The notes: generated from the sequence alone by a model not told the origin. Shown: positions 33,181 through 46,136, numbered from the stretch's first letter. The stretch is 64,000 nucleotides of DNA from Nageia nagi (GCA_050084985.1 JBITNC010000001.1:54870001-54934000); one strand, 5' to 3'. Made by a program: numbers and translations.

Positions 33181-36100
33181 TCAACATAATAATTCAAACT
33201 TCACTCCCCTTGAAGGTAACTTCACCAACATAATAGCATCCCTAAGCTTACAGAATTGAGCTTTCAAGAGGGGCTTGGTGAATAAATCAATGGAGTTCAA
33301 GGTGGATGGAAAATACTCCAGGTGTATGATATCAATAAGAACCTTCTCCCTAATAAAATAGGTATGGATTTCCATATGTTTTGTTCTCTAATGGAACATT
33401 AGATTCTTAACCAAAGAAATAACTAATTGATTATCTAAAGAGATTAAAGATGAGCCACCTTGCTCATACTTAATTTCTTTCAGAAGATGCTTTAGCTAAA
33501 TGGCTTACTGGGCTATAATAGAAATGGAATGATATTCAACTTTTATGGTGAAAAGAGAAATAGTAGGTTGCTTCTTAGAAGCCTAATTGATAGCACTTGA
33601 ACCAATGCTAAACACATATGTAGAGGTTGACTTCCTATCATCTTTATCTCCTCCATAGTCAAAATCTGAGAATCTAAAGAGAATAAACGAGGGTAACTTA
33701 GAATACTTAAGAGTAAGATATTTAGTCTCTGTAACATACCTCAAGATTTGCTTAACAACATTGAGGTGTTCAACATAAATATTTTGCATGAATTATGCCA
33801 TCAGATTCATTATAAAGGGAATACCTATCTTAGATATAATCAAATACAAAAGAATACCAATTAATTACCTATAAGTTGTAGCATCAGCTAATTAAGAGTT
33901 GAAGCTTAAAAAAATAGTGATTTCAAGAGAGATTAGAATTGCAACATATATACACTCTTGTATTTTGAACTTCTACAAGATGTCTAATATATACTTAGAT
34001 TAGCTGAGGTAAGTACAATCTTTGTATTAATACACTTGCATTTCAAGATAGTAGTGCAAGAGACCAAGATCAATCATTTCAAATGTTGCTTTAAGTTTGG
34101 ATATGCACTCTTGAATGATTTTATCATTATTCTAAGTAATCAAAATATCATCCACATAAAGGAGAATTAAGACCAAATCTTTTCCTTGATTGAGCATATA
34201 TAAATTAGAGTCAAAAAAATACTTGAATAATCAAATGTCTACAAAGTACTTTGAAATCTTTCTATACCAAGTTTGAGGTGCTTGCTTAAGTCTATACAAT
34301 GACTTCTTTAGCTTGCACATAAAGGACTCTTTACCTTCCATAATAAACCCTTTTGGTTGGTTCATGGAGATTTTCACATCTAATTCATCATTGAGAAATG
34401 TACTCTTAACATCAAGTTGAAAAACTTTTCATCTTTGAGTTATAGAGAGAGCAAGAATAACTCTTACAGTAGGCATCTTTGCCATGAGAGCAAAGGTTAC
34501 CTCATAATCTACATTATATTTTTGAGCAAAACCTTTAGCTACTAACCTTACCTTGTATTTCTCAATATATCCTACTGAATTAAACTTGATCTTGTAGATC
34601 CACTTATTGCCAATCACATTCTTTTCATTGGGATAAAGAATCAAGTCTCAAGTCTTATCTTTCATAAGTGCCTCATACTTGAATTTCATAGCTTCCATAC
34701 AACATTCATGTTTAGAAGCTTCTTTGAAGGTTGAGGGCTCATACTTATTTTCAATCTTGGTAATTACCCTTTATGTTCAAAAATTTTATTTCTGAGGTGA
34801 CTTGTTTACATCAATATCCAACCAGCTAGGAGTAACTGAAGAGTCCTCTAGATCATCAACATCCTCATTAGAAGTAGATTCTTCAAGAAGTTCATTGAAC
34901 TTTACATCCCTTGAAATGAAGACTGCTTTATAGATTGGAGAGTAGAGCATGTAGCCTCTATGCTGACTATCATAACTCATAAAGATGCATTTTTCAACTC
35001 TTTTATTCAACTTCTTCATTTTTCTTAAAAATAATGTAAGAGAATGCTTCACAACCAAACACCCTAAGGTGAGAAATGTTTAGTTTCCTTTCTAACCATG
35101 CCTCAAAAGGAGTTTTACATATAACGACTTTTGTGAGACACTTATTCAAGGTGTAAATAGCAATGCTCATAGCTTCACCCTATAATAATTTAAGAAGATT
35201 ACCCAATATGCATCTAACCATCTCTATAATTATTCTATTTTTCTTTTTGATAACACCATTTTGCTTAGAAGTGTATGGAATTGTAAACTATCTCTTGATT
35301 CTATACTTAGCATAATAGTCATTGAACTCATTGTTGTTATATTCTTTTTTATAATCAGATCTCAACATCTTAATTTTAAGGTTAGTTTGATTCTCAACAA
35401 AAGCCTTAAAAATCTTAAAACTCTCAAAAGTTTGATCTTTGTGCTCAAGTAGATACTCAAAGGTCATCCTACTAAAGTCATCAATGAAGGTCAAGATGTA
35501 AGATGCTCTTCTAAGCGACTTAATTTAAAATGGACCTATAAAATTTGAATGCACAAGTTGAAGAGGTTGAGATGCTGTTGTTGCTTTATCTTTTTCAAAC
35601 TTTTATCTATGCATCTTGTCAATAATACACTTCTCATATAGATTGATTAAAGGAGAAATTAAAGGTAAACCTTTCACAAGTTCTTGGTCTTTTATGATTT
35701 AAATACTCTTATGGTTAAGGTGCCAAAGATTGCCTTTAGAACACACACTAGAAGAAAAACATATCTTTGATAGAACTTGATCCATAATGTAAAGGTTATA
35801 TTTTATTAATCCTTTAACCAAAGTTTCTAAATGCATTAAGATTGAGAGTCGAATTCAAAAGAGTACCCTTTTCTAGTAACTTGGATCATGGAGAGAAGGT
35901 TCATCCTTAACTTAGGAACATAGAGAACATTTTCAAGAACTTTTCTATGAATTAGCATACTCCTAATTCCTTGGACTTCAAAGGTAGAGTTATCACCTAT
36001 CATAATCGCATCTTTATTATACTTATGAAAGTTCTCAAACTTTTCTTTTTCAAAGCATAGGTGATTAGTGCAACCAGAGTCAATAATCCATTCAGATAAA

Positions 36101-37103
36101 AAAGTGCAAGATAAGGAGTAAAGCATCGTAGCAAAACTAACATGAATATTTTTCTTTCCTTTGTAGTTCTTTACATTTCCATTGATTTTATTCTTTTCTT
36201 TTTTTTCTTTTTATAAAAATTAATTTTTTTATGACCTTGAATTCCATAATAGTTATAATTATCATCAAATATTTTCTTAGGATAAGGATTTTTTACTTTA
36301 CCTTTTCCATCTTTTTACTTGAAATGATTATTGTTATCATTATTCTTGCTGCTGTGGTGGTTATTTCTATTGTTCTTATTGCTGTTGAAGCCAATACCTC
36401 TTTTCTCAAACCTTTTGGAGGAAGAAGGATAAGATTTTATTTGATGGTTAAACTTCTACTTGAAAGGAGTTTTGATTGCTCCAAAAGCAACATTATTATC
36501 TTTAAAAAAAGAAATTAACACCTTATTGTTAAGGGTTTTCTCATGCTTCAATAAGTGCCTTGAAAGGTTCTCAAGGAAGAAGACTTCTTTTTCATCATCC
36601 AACCTTATTTTCATAATTATCACAAAGTTTTCAAATTTTGAAGAGAGGTTTTGAAGAATGATGAAGACCATGAACTCATCATTAATCCAATTGCACCTAC
36701 AAGCAATAAGTTAGGTCCTTAAGTCAATAATTTTATTCAAGTAGATAGTCATATTTTTATCTTTCCCTTAATGAGATTGAAGTAACTTTTGAAGAATGGT
36801 AAACCTTCTTGAAAAGTTTGAACTAAGGTAGATTTGTTTTAGCTTATCTTATGCTTCTTTTATTGAGGTTGAAAAGAAAATCATCAAAAGCACATCATCT
36901 GAAATTACATGATAAATTATTGAGGTTGTAAACTCATTCTTTATGTTGTAAGCTTCTAGTGCCTTCTCATCTGTAGGAGGTACCATGTTCTCATTCACAA
37001 TTTACCATAGCTTCCTTACCTATAATTCAGCTCTCATCCATGGTTTTCAAATTCTATAGTTGGAACCATCAAGAATATGTTTGGGTAAAAAATATTTTTC
37101 CAT
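33181..37103 (-). pseudogene. Copia B Gag-Pol polyprotein, multiply broken
   Basis: The start ATG at 37,103 follows the acceptor-like GTAG|CAA. Going down the minus strand I see Gag (LPKHILDGSNY, about 37,085; NWINDEFMVFIILQ, about 36,675), a basic linker, the protease site WIIDSGCTNHLCFEKEKFEN (36,036-36,095), integrase pieces (TFIDDFSRMTFEYLLEHKDQ, about 35,490), RT (NVIGNKWIYKIKFNS, about 34,615; LVAKGFAQKY, about 34,550), and RNase H ending in IREKV...DLFTKPLL...KLPSRG near 33,200. Numerous stops and shifts separate these, so no product is expected. Unlike A it retains the seven bases before the protease stop, which shows the family's ancestral gag-pol frame was continuous. Confidence 0.9.
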
Positions 37104-37106
37104 TTG

Positions 37107-39597
37107 CTACATAAGAATGTGAAATAATAAGCATATGGTTTTAATAAATAATATTAAATATTAAATAATACATGTTATATTTAACACTAAAAATATGCTT
37201 GATTTGATTCACAAGTACAAATATTTTACAATTCAAATAATAACCCATGTACCCAAATACATTTCTCATATCAAGAATCGTAGATGTAGAGTGACATTGT
37301 TGAGGTTTATTTTCTTATCTAAAATTAGACTTTCACTTGGATGCCCACATAAGAGGAACCCAGGTCCTACCAATCCTCAACTAGTTTCCCTTGGGTAGCA
37401 ATATACTCTCACAAGGAGAAGTACTAGCTATTTTTCAAGGTTCTAACATTTATTGGATCGATCGAATTATTAATCTTGATTAGGTTTCAGGTTTTTCTCT
37501 TAGGTTATTAGGATAATCCTTGAATGGACGTGCAAACATGTGGTATCACTACACACATGCCTATCCACCTAATAGAGTTATGTCTAGACCAACAAGGGAC
37601 TTAAGGGTAATTAAGAAGTATGAACTTTTCATCGTATGGATCGTTGAACTTAAAAGCTTCATTCCACCTATCCTCACCTCATGGCTCCCCAAACAAATTA
37701 TATTATGGAATGTATGTGCAGATGTGTTCATTTTAAAGGGTTGCTCATATCAATATTTGCATTTTTATTTGCATAAGCAAATAAATCAAAGTGCAAAATA
37801 TGAATTAAAAGAGCATAAGTTAAAAATATCATCCATTTAATAACTTGAAACCTAAGTGTCCAATGGATTTTGTTTACCAACCCCTAAAGGACATCTTTAC
37901 ATCATTCCAATTTTTGCACAAGTTTATTTATTAACTTTGCATAAGGAATAAATACTTAAGTATAAACAAAATACTCAAGCATAAACATGCATAACTTGAA
38001 GATATCCCATCAAATATACCATGTAACATTCCCATAACTTGCATAAGGAAGTAAAAAACATACATTATTCCAACTTAAGTACTAAGCATGCATTATTCCA
38101 ACTTATGTACTAAGCATGCATTAAAAAAAAATTAAGTTCTAAAAATTTAAGTCCTTAAGTATGCATTAATTGACTTAAAAAATATCTAACTTAAATTTTA
38201 AGTCCTTAAGCATTTATAAAAAATTAAGTTCTAAGCAAGTATTAGGCATGCATAAAATTTGAGTACTAAGCATTCATTTATTAATTTAGCAAATAAGTAT
38301 TTAAGCATGCATAGAACTTAACTTAAAAATATAAGCATTTAAGTTAAAATTAAGTATGTGTTTAAATTTTAAGTAAAAAAAATTTCATATAAATTCCACC
38401 CCTTTTTACTTAAAAGTTGTATTCTAAAAAAATGGTATACTAGTTTATGGAAAAAATATCTTCTAGGTATGTTTATTCCATAACATTTCTCTAAAGATCT
38501 AAAGATTAAGTAAAAATTTCCCTTTGTTACTTAATAAAAATCCTAAGTAATATTACTTTTAGCTAAGTAATAATTTAGTTAAAAAGCAAGATAATAACAT
38601 GCTAGTTTAAATAAATCATCAATACTCATTATTTTCTCAAAGTGAACAAGGAAAAAAAATAAATAAGTCATCATTTATTTTTTATTCTTACTCTATCTCA
38701 AGTCAGAGAGAAAAAATATTGAGGACACCAAAAAGAAGGAAATAAACTAAGGGAATGAACATCCATTAAATAATAATAGTAAAAAATTATTGCTTGTAAG
38801 GAAGGTCATCTATCATTAAATGAGGGGTAGGTGCTTTTAAAAAAAGAAGAGACTTGCACATAAAGCAAAAGGTAGCTTTTAATGCAAAGGAGAGTAAAAA
38901 AATTTTAATGCACCAAATTAAATGTATGCCAAGTGATTTATGAGGGAAAAAAAAGGCTGGCCATGTGACCTAGGGAAGACAAACGCCTCTCGTCCCTTTC
39001 TCTCTTGAAGAATAAAAAAGAACTACAAGTGGGCATTAGGGAGCTAAGCTGAGGCATCCATGGCAAAGGCAGTCACATGAGGAGAGGGCCAAAATACATG
39101 TAGAAGAGACATGTGTAAGGGAAGAAAGATGATCTAAAAAAAGGGAGGCTATGAGGAGAGGGCAGCTACCAGCTATCCTGAAGTCAGAAAAGAGCCACCA
39201 CCCAAGCTCGACTCCCCCTATAATTTTAAGGAGTTTGGTTTCTGATAAAAATGGATGAAAGCGATGCCTCATATCCCTTCTATAGGTCCAAGACCCAACC
39301 ATTCAAATTCAATCATACCAATGCTTCACCCAAATCATCAGTAATGGCTCTTATCTCTTAACACAGTTCGAGAACCCCTCACATACGAGTAAAGAAAAGA
39401 AGTGACTCATGTAGGAGAGAGGGAAGATAAACTAAGCATTTCTCACCCATAGAGGTGGTCTACGAACAAGAAGGTCTGCAAACAACAGGAAGGAGGAAGC
39501 CACGATGGAGAGGACTACAAACCTCCTAAAAAATCCCTTCAAATCTAGTTTACGATTGCTAGAAGGTTGATCGACCAAAGGCTTCTCTTAGTTTTAC
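37107..39597 (-). other. Leader of copia B with conserved donor and acceptor words
   Basis: The donor-like GAG|GTAAAAC is at 39,600-39,591 and the acceptor-like TATGTAG|CAA at 37,113-37,104. The conserved block at 37,330-37,740 includes the invariant 25-nt hairpin core (37,536-37,560, reverse strand). A G+C-richer block at about 38,960-39,560 is not alignable to the cassettes in A or C. No domain-bearing reading frame was recognised. Confidence 0.5.
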
Positions 39598-39677
39598 CTC
39601 AACAATGAAATAAAAAGATGAGGTGTAGAATGAGGAATGTAGATTACCAAGTTGTAGAAGAGGAGCCTCAACACCAA

Positions 39678-39689
39678 GCTTTGATACTA
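39678..39689 (-). promoter_or_regulatory. Primer-binding site of copia B
   Basis: Reverse strand TAGTATCAAAGC is the initiator tRNA-Met site with two differences from the one in A. It lies 3 nt inside the 5' LTR. Confidence 0.8.
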
Positions 39690-39692
39690 ATT

Positions 39693-40198
39693 TGAAAGAA
39701 CTAACATTAACAAGATAATTCCTAATCAATCAAGATCACATGAAAGCTCACAATACACATCTAACAATCTCACAAATAAGATAATTTCACAAAGTAACTC
39801 AAGATGTAAAGTGGTTCCTCCAACTAGGAGTACATCCACTAACTAGATCTTTACTTCAATCACAAATACAACTCTCTTACAATCCTCCTAATCTTAACTC
39901 CTACATTTCTATCTTATAGCATAATTTTACTTCACAAATTGGTGTGTGACCATAAAAAGGGAGCCTTCTATTTACAAGCCAAAATCCTTCTTTGGATCAT
40001 CTCTTTATCCAATGTACAAAAGCATGACATACACATCCTTTTACCCAAGGGGCATGCTCATGACATGGAGTGTAGGACAAGTTACATTATCATATTCACT
40101 TAAATACTTAAGGTATCAAATGATACCCTTAAGTATTAGTGAGCTTACATAGAAGATTTAATACAAACCTTTACAATAATGCATTATACATTCCAACA
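39693..40198 (-). repeat. 5' LTR of copia B
   Basis: 506 bp, reading TGTTGGAATG...GTTCTTTCA on the minus strand. Its similarity to the LTRs of C is high enough to place both in one subfamily distinct from A. Confidence 0.92.
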
Positions 40199-40245
40199 CC
40201 TTCAAATGAATCCTCACTACATTTTGTGAAAGAAATCATCTTCGC
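40199..40245 (-). pseudogene. Receptor-kinase relic on the far side of copia B
   Basis: Minus-strand frame SQNVVRIH reads toward the copia insertion. Joined in thought to FTTKMGDFG on the other side, it resembles kinase subdomain VIb-VII (K-x-SNVMLD-x-x-F-x-x-K-x-GDFG). The match is short and the catalytic HRD is not recognisable, so this call rests mainly on position. Confidence 0.35.
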
Positions 40246-40710
40246 ATTTTTTCCACTCTATGCAAATATATATTAGTAGAGGTAAAAATAGAAATAGAAA
40301 TAGTTGGCCATAAGACCACCTTTAGCTTCTTCTCTTTTGAAGGCCATGGTATTATGTTGCTCACATTTTCAGATCTCATCACTCACCCACAAACATGATA
40401 TGAATGACGTTCTCTCACAACTCTATCATTGCGGGAGTTGAAGGATGCAATGCACATTTTGCTTACTACACATACATATGAGCACTCCTCTCTACATTGT
40501 TCAACATGGGGTCAAGTAGTGCAAATGTGCAACCAACAAATGCAATAATACCCATTCTAGGGAAAGCTCCTTCATTCAATCATCAATCGCATTAGACTTA
40601 TTTGACCTCTCCACGAATAAATCTCTGAAAAACAAACTTATCCAATTGTAAGTCAATAGCACATATCCATGATCATTGTAATCCATGAGTGGGTTCTTCC
40701 ATAATATGCA
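40246..40710. other. Non-coding DNA between relics
   Basis: Minus-strand frames here are short and broken. Some may be decayed PPR or kinase sequence, but nothing can be assigned. Confidence 0.4.
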
Positions 40711-40830
40711 ATGTCATTTTAATGTATTTACTAAAAACATTCTCTATGACCTCATGAAAGTCATTTTGTACATACCCTGCAATCAATACATTTAGAGACT
40801 TTGCATACATGTCTTACAAAGCATAAATAA
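40711..40830 (-). pseudogene. Pentatricopeptide-repeat (PPR) protein fragment
   Basis: The minus strand reads AL-DMYAK (stop in place of Val) followed by LNVLIAGYVQNDFHEVIENV and FSKYIKM. This matches the plant PPR consensus ALVDMYAKCG...WNALIAGYVQNG-x-x-EEAL-x-LF-x-x-M. It covers roughly one to one and a half repeats. The stop and the lack of a long surrounding frame make it a relic. Confidence 0.55.
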
Positions 40831-43412
40831 GGATAACATATATAAGAAATCTGAAGTCTTTGATGAATAATATAGCCCATTGTAAATCCTTTGCTCATAC
40901 ATTCTACTGCAAGCATCTACAGTGATGTCATACTATTTGGGGAAGGGTGTCTATATACGTCTATGTTGAATTCCCAATTCATTGTGAGCAAAAATGAAAA
41001 TGCAAATATACTAGCCCTAGTGCAACTATCCTCGTCAAATGCTGAAGAGTTGGAGATAGACACAAAGGAACCTAGGAACTTTGCCTCATTGCCACCTATT
41101 GTACATGCACATGTGCCCTTTCCTTCCCCATGAAGCTTAACATGTAAAATTTTAAATTTTGCCATTCTATTGCTAAGAAATACTTGTCTATATATTTACG
41201 AAATTCTCACACTTCACATATTTAATAAAAAAAATTAATAACAATAATAATTAAAAAAATATAAATAATAAATAATAATAATAATAAACAAATAAATAAA
41301 TATAAAATAAAATAATAATAAAAAATATAAACAATATTATTAATAATAAAAAATAACACCATAATAATAAAAAATATAAGAAAATAATTAAAAATAACAA
41401 TAATAACAAATAAATAAAAATAATAATAATAGAAAAAGAAATTACAATAAAAATAATATCAATACAAATAAGAAAATTAATAATAATAAAAAATCATAAT
41501 TAAAAATAAAATAACAAAAAAAATTAACAATAATAACCACAAAAATAATATATATTATTATTAACAATAACAACAACAATAATAATAATGAAAATATTAA
41601 TAATAACAATAATAAGGACATGCAATTCATGGCTACAACAAGGATGCCTTTAAACACTTTGATTGATGAAGAAATTGGAAACCAAATCTAAAAGCATAAA
41701 CTTTGTAAGTGTTCTACTTCCATATAACCATAGTGTATGAAGACTATAAATAGTTTAATAGTTTGAGTGACTTTTATTGCATTATTCTTGGGATGAATAA
41801 TTATATATGCTTTCTTGACCTTATTGATCATTTAAGCTATCTCGAGGAAGATTTGAACTTCATAATTAAGATGCCCATTAAACCCTAATCAATAGTGTAT
41901 ATGTGTTTGCTTGATGTAGCATAGGTATTGTGGAGATCTTTTTTGTAGAACTTAAATATGCTCATCATATATATTTTTCAATAGGTTATATTGATGTGGG
42001 AGCAATCCTTTTTTTGTTAGAACTTGAAATGCTTCATCTTATATTTTTTTTCTAATATTTATATTGAATTAGGAAGTGGGCAATGATGTTCAAAGACTAA
42101 TGAATCGATGGAAGATAGAGGAATTAAGAAGAATCTTGGATGTAGTTGAATTGAAGTTGATAAGAGGGTATGTGTTTTTCTTGTAGGAGATAAATCACAT
42201 CCAAAAAAAAAAGAAGAGATATTTCTAAAATTGAAGAACTTATCAAGTGAGATGAAGACAATGAAGTATATTCCAAATTCAATACATATATTCCATATAG
42301 AGGCGACAATAAAGAATTGCTTCTATGCCAACATAGCAAAAGAATGTTGACAATTAAAATTATTAATATTAATATAATAATAAATAATCATAATAATAAT
42401 ATTAATAATAATTATATCATTATTATTATTATTATAAAATTTAAAAATAATAATAATATTTATAATAATTATAATAATAAATTGAAATACAAAATATTAT
42501 AATAAAAAATAAAATAATTGATTATTATGAAGTTTTTCTAGAAATCCACAATTGACAATTCTTAAGGGTTCCTTCCAAAAAATAAAAACCATCTTAGCCT
42601 TTCAATTTATGTCAATTTTGCAAAGAGAATAAAGGCATATAAGATTAAAACTCAACTCACCTTTAATAGCAAGCTGCCATATTGAACAACCCTTGAATGA
42701 GACATATTTTCGATCTTTAAATCGTGTTCGATCAAACAGACTTTATGCTTTCCATGATAATCAAGGTCTATGCAAATTCCTTTTACCCAAATGCAAAGAA
42801 AACAACCACTAATGAGCAAAGGTTGATGTTACGAAGGAGTCAACGTGATCCATGTAAAGGAGTGTAATGAAAGCATCTCAATGAATGAACTTGCATTAGG
42901 AATTAGAATTAGATTTTGGTGAAAACAATTTTCTTCTTAACAATTTAAAAAATAATTATAATAATTTTATATGTATATTGATTTTTTCCAATAGACATTA
43001 TTCATAGCAAACATAATAATAAAATAAATAAATAAATAATAACAATATTAAAAAAATAATAAAATAATTTAAAAGTATATTGATCATACTATTGCACAAT
43101 TAATAATAATAATTATTATATAATTAATATTAATAATACACATTATGTTTGTTCACAATTAAAATAATTAATTATTATAATAATTAATATTAATAATAAT
43201 ATCATCTAACGGACCGTTATTTTAAAATATTATTAATCTCTTTTAATTATCTAATCAGCCACAGCAATTAGTAATTATGTAATCAGACATAACAATTAAT
43301 AGTTGGAGTACCCATTGGACATGGTTGCAATTGCTAGTAAAGACCAAACATCTGAATAACTTCTCAAAACCAAAATGATTTTATGTCCTGAGTTCCCAAA
43401 GCAATACAGAAG
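40831..43412. repeat. Low-complexity AAT/ATA-rich DNA
   Basis: Dense (aat)n, (ataa)n and (taa)n interrupted microsatellites occupy about 41,220-41,620, 42,345-42,520 and 43,005-43,220. The spacers show no gene. Long frames inside the repeats are low-complexity artefacts (poly Asn/Ile/Leu). Confidence 0.8.
43311..43339 (+). repeat. Left copy of a 29-bp direct repeat flanking the epoxide hydrolase locus
   Basis: cccattggacatggttgcaa... at 43311 matches 46107-46136 except at a few positions. Each copy lies beside an AAT/ATT-rich stretch. Confidence 0.55.
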
Positions 43413-44729
43413 TTAAGATTGCAGCTGTTGATTAAGGAAGTCAACAAGGAGCTTATTCACCTCTTCCGGAAACTGTTCTTGAACGAAATGGCTGCCTTCC
43501 GGGATCGACTTGGTCTCCAATTTTGGCACATCAGATCTGAGCATCTCACTGTTCACATAGGACTCCATACCTGGAAATCTCATACCATAGTCTCTGCCAC
43601 ACATGATGACCAGGGTCGGAGCCTGAATAGTGTAATCTACCATTTCTCCCAATTTGCCCCAGTTTCTGTTAATCAGACCATTTCAAGATTAGAACATCTT
43701 CATTCAGGTTAAAAAACAAAAGAAGGAAAAAACAAGATGTAGCCTAGTTCCTAAACTTACCTGAATAGAGCACTGTATGGAACTTGCATAGGAAAAGCAA
43801 AACCAGATTTCTAGTAGAGGCTTGAGTACATTTTGAGATCCTCCTCAGTAAACCAAGATGGCAATGGAGTTGAAGGATCATACAAATCCATAATCTCTTT
43901 GCCCTCTTCTGCCACTGGCAGCTCACTTCCTGAGAAAAGAGTGTATATATTCCTTACCACTGTTACCACATCATAACGCCCAAAATCTGCCAAGGCTCTT
44001 CCCTCCTCCTACATGCCAAAAACGAATCTCAATTACGTAATAAATGAAAATCAACATAAAGGGTCTAATAATAGATTTGCAGGACCAGGAAAAAAGATAC
44101 GCACCTGCCAATGTGCGACATAAAAGTTCTTAGGAAGCAAGTCCAGCTGAATCATTTGAGGACCAGGCCTCACATATGGACCCATTGATACAATTCCTCT
44201 TACTCTCTCAGGGTGCAGAAGATCCAGATAATATGCAACCAGTGTTCCAAAATCCTTACCCACAACAAATGCCTGCAAACTCCATAAATATTAGGCCTAT
44301 CAAGTGCCTACAAAATTCATGGAGTAGAGTTTTGGGGTACTTACCTTCTGAATATTGAAGGCATCAAGGAGACCGATCATGTCTTCCACAAGATCCACGA
44401 AGCTGCCCTTCTCAATTTCGGCAGGCTGGTCAGAGAGGCCATAGCCTCGGAAGTCAGGGGCAATTGCATGAAACCCTGCGTTCGCCAATGCAATCATCTG
44501 ATGCCGCCATGAATACCAGATTTCTGGAAATCCATGCAACAACAGCACATCTGGACCTGTAATAAGAATTCATCAGTACCCCACATTATTAGGTCCTTTT
44601 AAAGTATAAAGGGGGAATGCATAGTGGACGAGAGGAGTTAATTAGTGAGATGGAGAAAACCTGATCCAATTTGTGCTACATGTAGTTTAACTGTCCAACA
44701 TCAACATGCTTGTGCTGCATTTTGTCCAT
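43413..44729 (-). pseudogene. Soluble epoxide hydrolase (alpha/beta-hydrolase), five exons, disabled
   Basis: Exons on the minus strand: 44661-44729, 44345-44556, 44105-44272, 43761-44008, 43413-43665, with consensus GT-AG introns of 72-104 bp. The family length (about 316 residues) fits. Visible features: oxyanion motif HGFPEIWYSW (exon 2), nucleophile Asp in VVGKDFG (exon 3; many relatives have GHDWG), lid region FYVAHW (exon 3) and VPYSALF (exon 4), acid Asp in MCGRDY and catalytic His in PEGSHFVQEQFPE (exon 5). Such enzymes open epoxides to diols in cytosol or peroxisome. Two lesions are seen: one A is missing in exon 1 (run at about 44688-44690, before the conserved HVAQIGSG), and an in-frame TAG at 43811-43813 replaces what is usually Glu in LYEKSGF. 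Everything else is preserved, so inactivation is recent, or one lesion could be an assembly error. Confidence 0.9.
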
Positions 44730-46106
44730 GGATAAGACCGCGTTTAGCAGATGGCAGATGTGATTGTGATTATGTAGGAGGTAAGCAGGCAAGTTTGAGG
44801 GAGTGCAGGCGAAGACCTGGAAACCCAGCCGCGAAAAAAGTACTCGCCTCGTACACGGAAGTAGATATTAGAATATGATAAATGTCCGTCGGCATCTTAT
44901 CCGTTTGACGAGCAATACAACTTTAGGCAGATGTCCCCCTACGTCTCACAAAGTCAGAAATATGGTGGGGTTTGCTTTTGCCAGATGACGAGAAAGGTAG
45001 TAAATGTTAAGTGTTTATCATTGTAATAAATGTTTAGTGTTTACTGCAAAAAAAAGTAAAAAAAAGTTTTAAGTGTTGAAAATTCATACTTGTAAAAAGG
45101 GTTATTTAAGATTCAAATTCAAGATTGTATATTTAAAATTTACTATTTTTACTAGCATACCATATTGTGAATGATAAAATACATTTAATTTTGTTTTATT
45201 TTTGTAGTTATTTTTGTACATAAATGTGTTTACTATTTATTGTCGAAAAAAAACAAGTAGACCTCACCACCATCGTGTACTCGAGATTAACATCAATCTA
45301 ACAAGAGGGGATCATTTTGTGGTAGTTTAGACAAATCCCATGATTAACTTTTTGTTTTCAAATGTAATTACACTGTAGATATTTTGAGATGCAAAATTTG
45401 TATCTACGATTCTGTGTCATTGGCTGACGATTGAGAGCATTTAAGCCATGGATTCTATGTATTTGTTCAAATTTATCAATACATTTGTCACTTTCAATCG
45501 CTATCAACTCCATATCAATAAAAACACGTGTCTCGATTTTACTGCTACTCGATTTCTTCACCATTGACAAGCATGTGTTTGTGAGATACCTCCTTCTCAC
45601 CCAACTATGCCAATGAGGAGGAGGTGTCAGGCCAAAAGTGGAATCTATTTCTAGGCCCAAAGGGAAACGTCCTACTCATTTTCCATTTATATGTGAAGAT
45701 CTTAAGCCATGGAAGGAAAGCAGTATTATGTTCGAAATGGTGGAAACATTGAAGAAAAAGACCTTTATGGTTAAAATGATCCTCTAATCTTATTTCTCAT
45801 ATCTTGTATGGATTTGGATTGATCACACTTTGTCATGTCATTCTGGGGTTTGTAATTATTTCATTATTTACACTCTGTTTTGAGTAAATTTATTGTTTCA
45901 AATAGAGTATTTCAGGTGTTCACAATTTGGGGAGAACACATTGCATGAAGTTCGTTCATAGGTTGCACCCAAAAGTGGATACGTAATTACTTTTATTGCA
46001 ATATGATAGACAATAAGGAGTTGCTCCTTATGGACCATCAACTCGTCGAAAGAAGATGTATGTAAAGAAAATGGTGAAGAAGCAGGAATACATACTAATC
46101 TATGGC
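44730..46106. other. 5' flank of the epoxide hydrolase and non-coding DNA
   Basis: It would contain the promoter of the minus-strand hydrolase; no clear TATA is assigned. Frames at 45,358-45,660 and 45,898-46,161 (minus) have no recognised motif. Confidence 0.45.
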
Positions 46107-46136
46107 ATATCCATTGCACATGGTTGCAATAGCTAG
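46107..46136 (+). repeat. Right copy of the direct repeat flanking the epoxide hydrolase locus
   Basis: atccattgcacatggttgca... corresponds to 43311-43339, with ATT-rich DNA (46,210-46,370) adjacent. Confidence 0.55.

Larger units (their letters stand above)
31882..40198 (-). mobile_element. Ty1/copia LTR retrotransposon 'B' (minus strand, 8.3 kb)
   Basis: This is a sibling of A and C in reverse orientation: 5' LTR 39,693-40,198, PBS 39,678-39,689, gag start 37,103, pol to 33,181, 3' LTR 31,882-32,385. The LTRs differ at dozens of positions, so it is older than A or C. Coding frames contain many stops but keep the full gag-PR-IN-RT-RNase H order. No clean target duplication is seen: the flanks show ATTTC on the 3' side and ATTTG, four bases away from the LTR, on the 5' side. 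It separates two halves of a receptor-kinase relic. Confidence 0.92.

Noticed and set aside
41442-41657. 71-codon Leu/Ile-rich minus ORF
   Set aside because: Translation of AAT-type microsatellite DNA, not a membrane protein.
42317-42502. 61-codon Asn/Ile plus ORF
   Set aside because: Low-complexity repeat translation.
45358-45660. 100-codon minus ORF near the epoxide hydrolase
   Set aside because: No similarity to hydrolase exons or other families I know.
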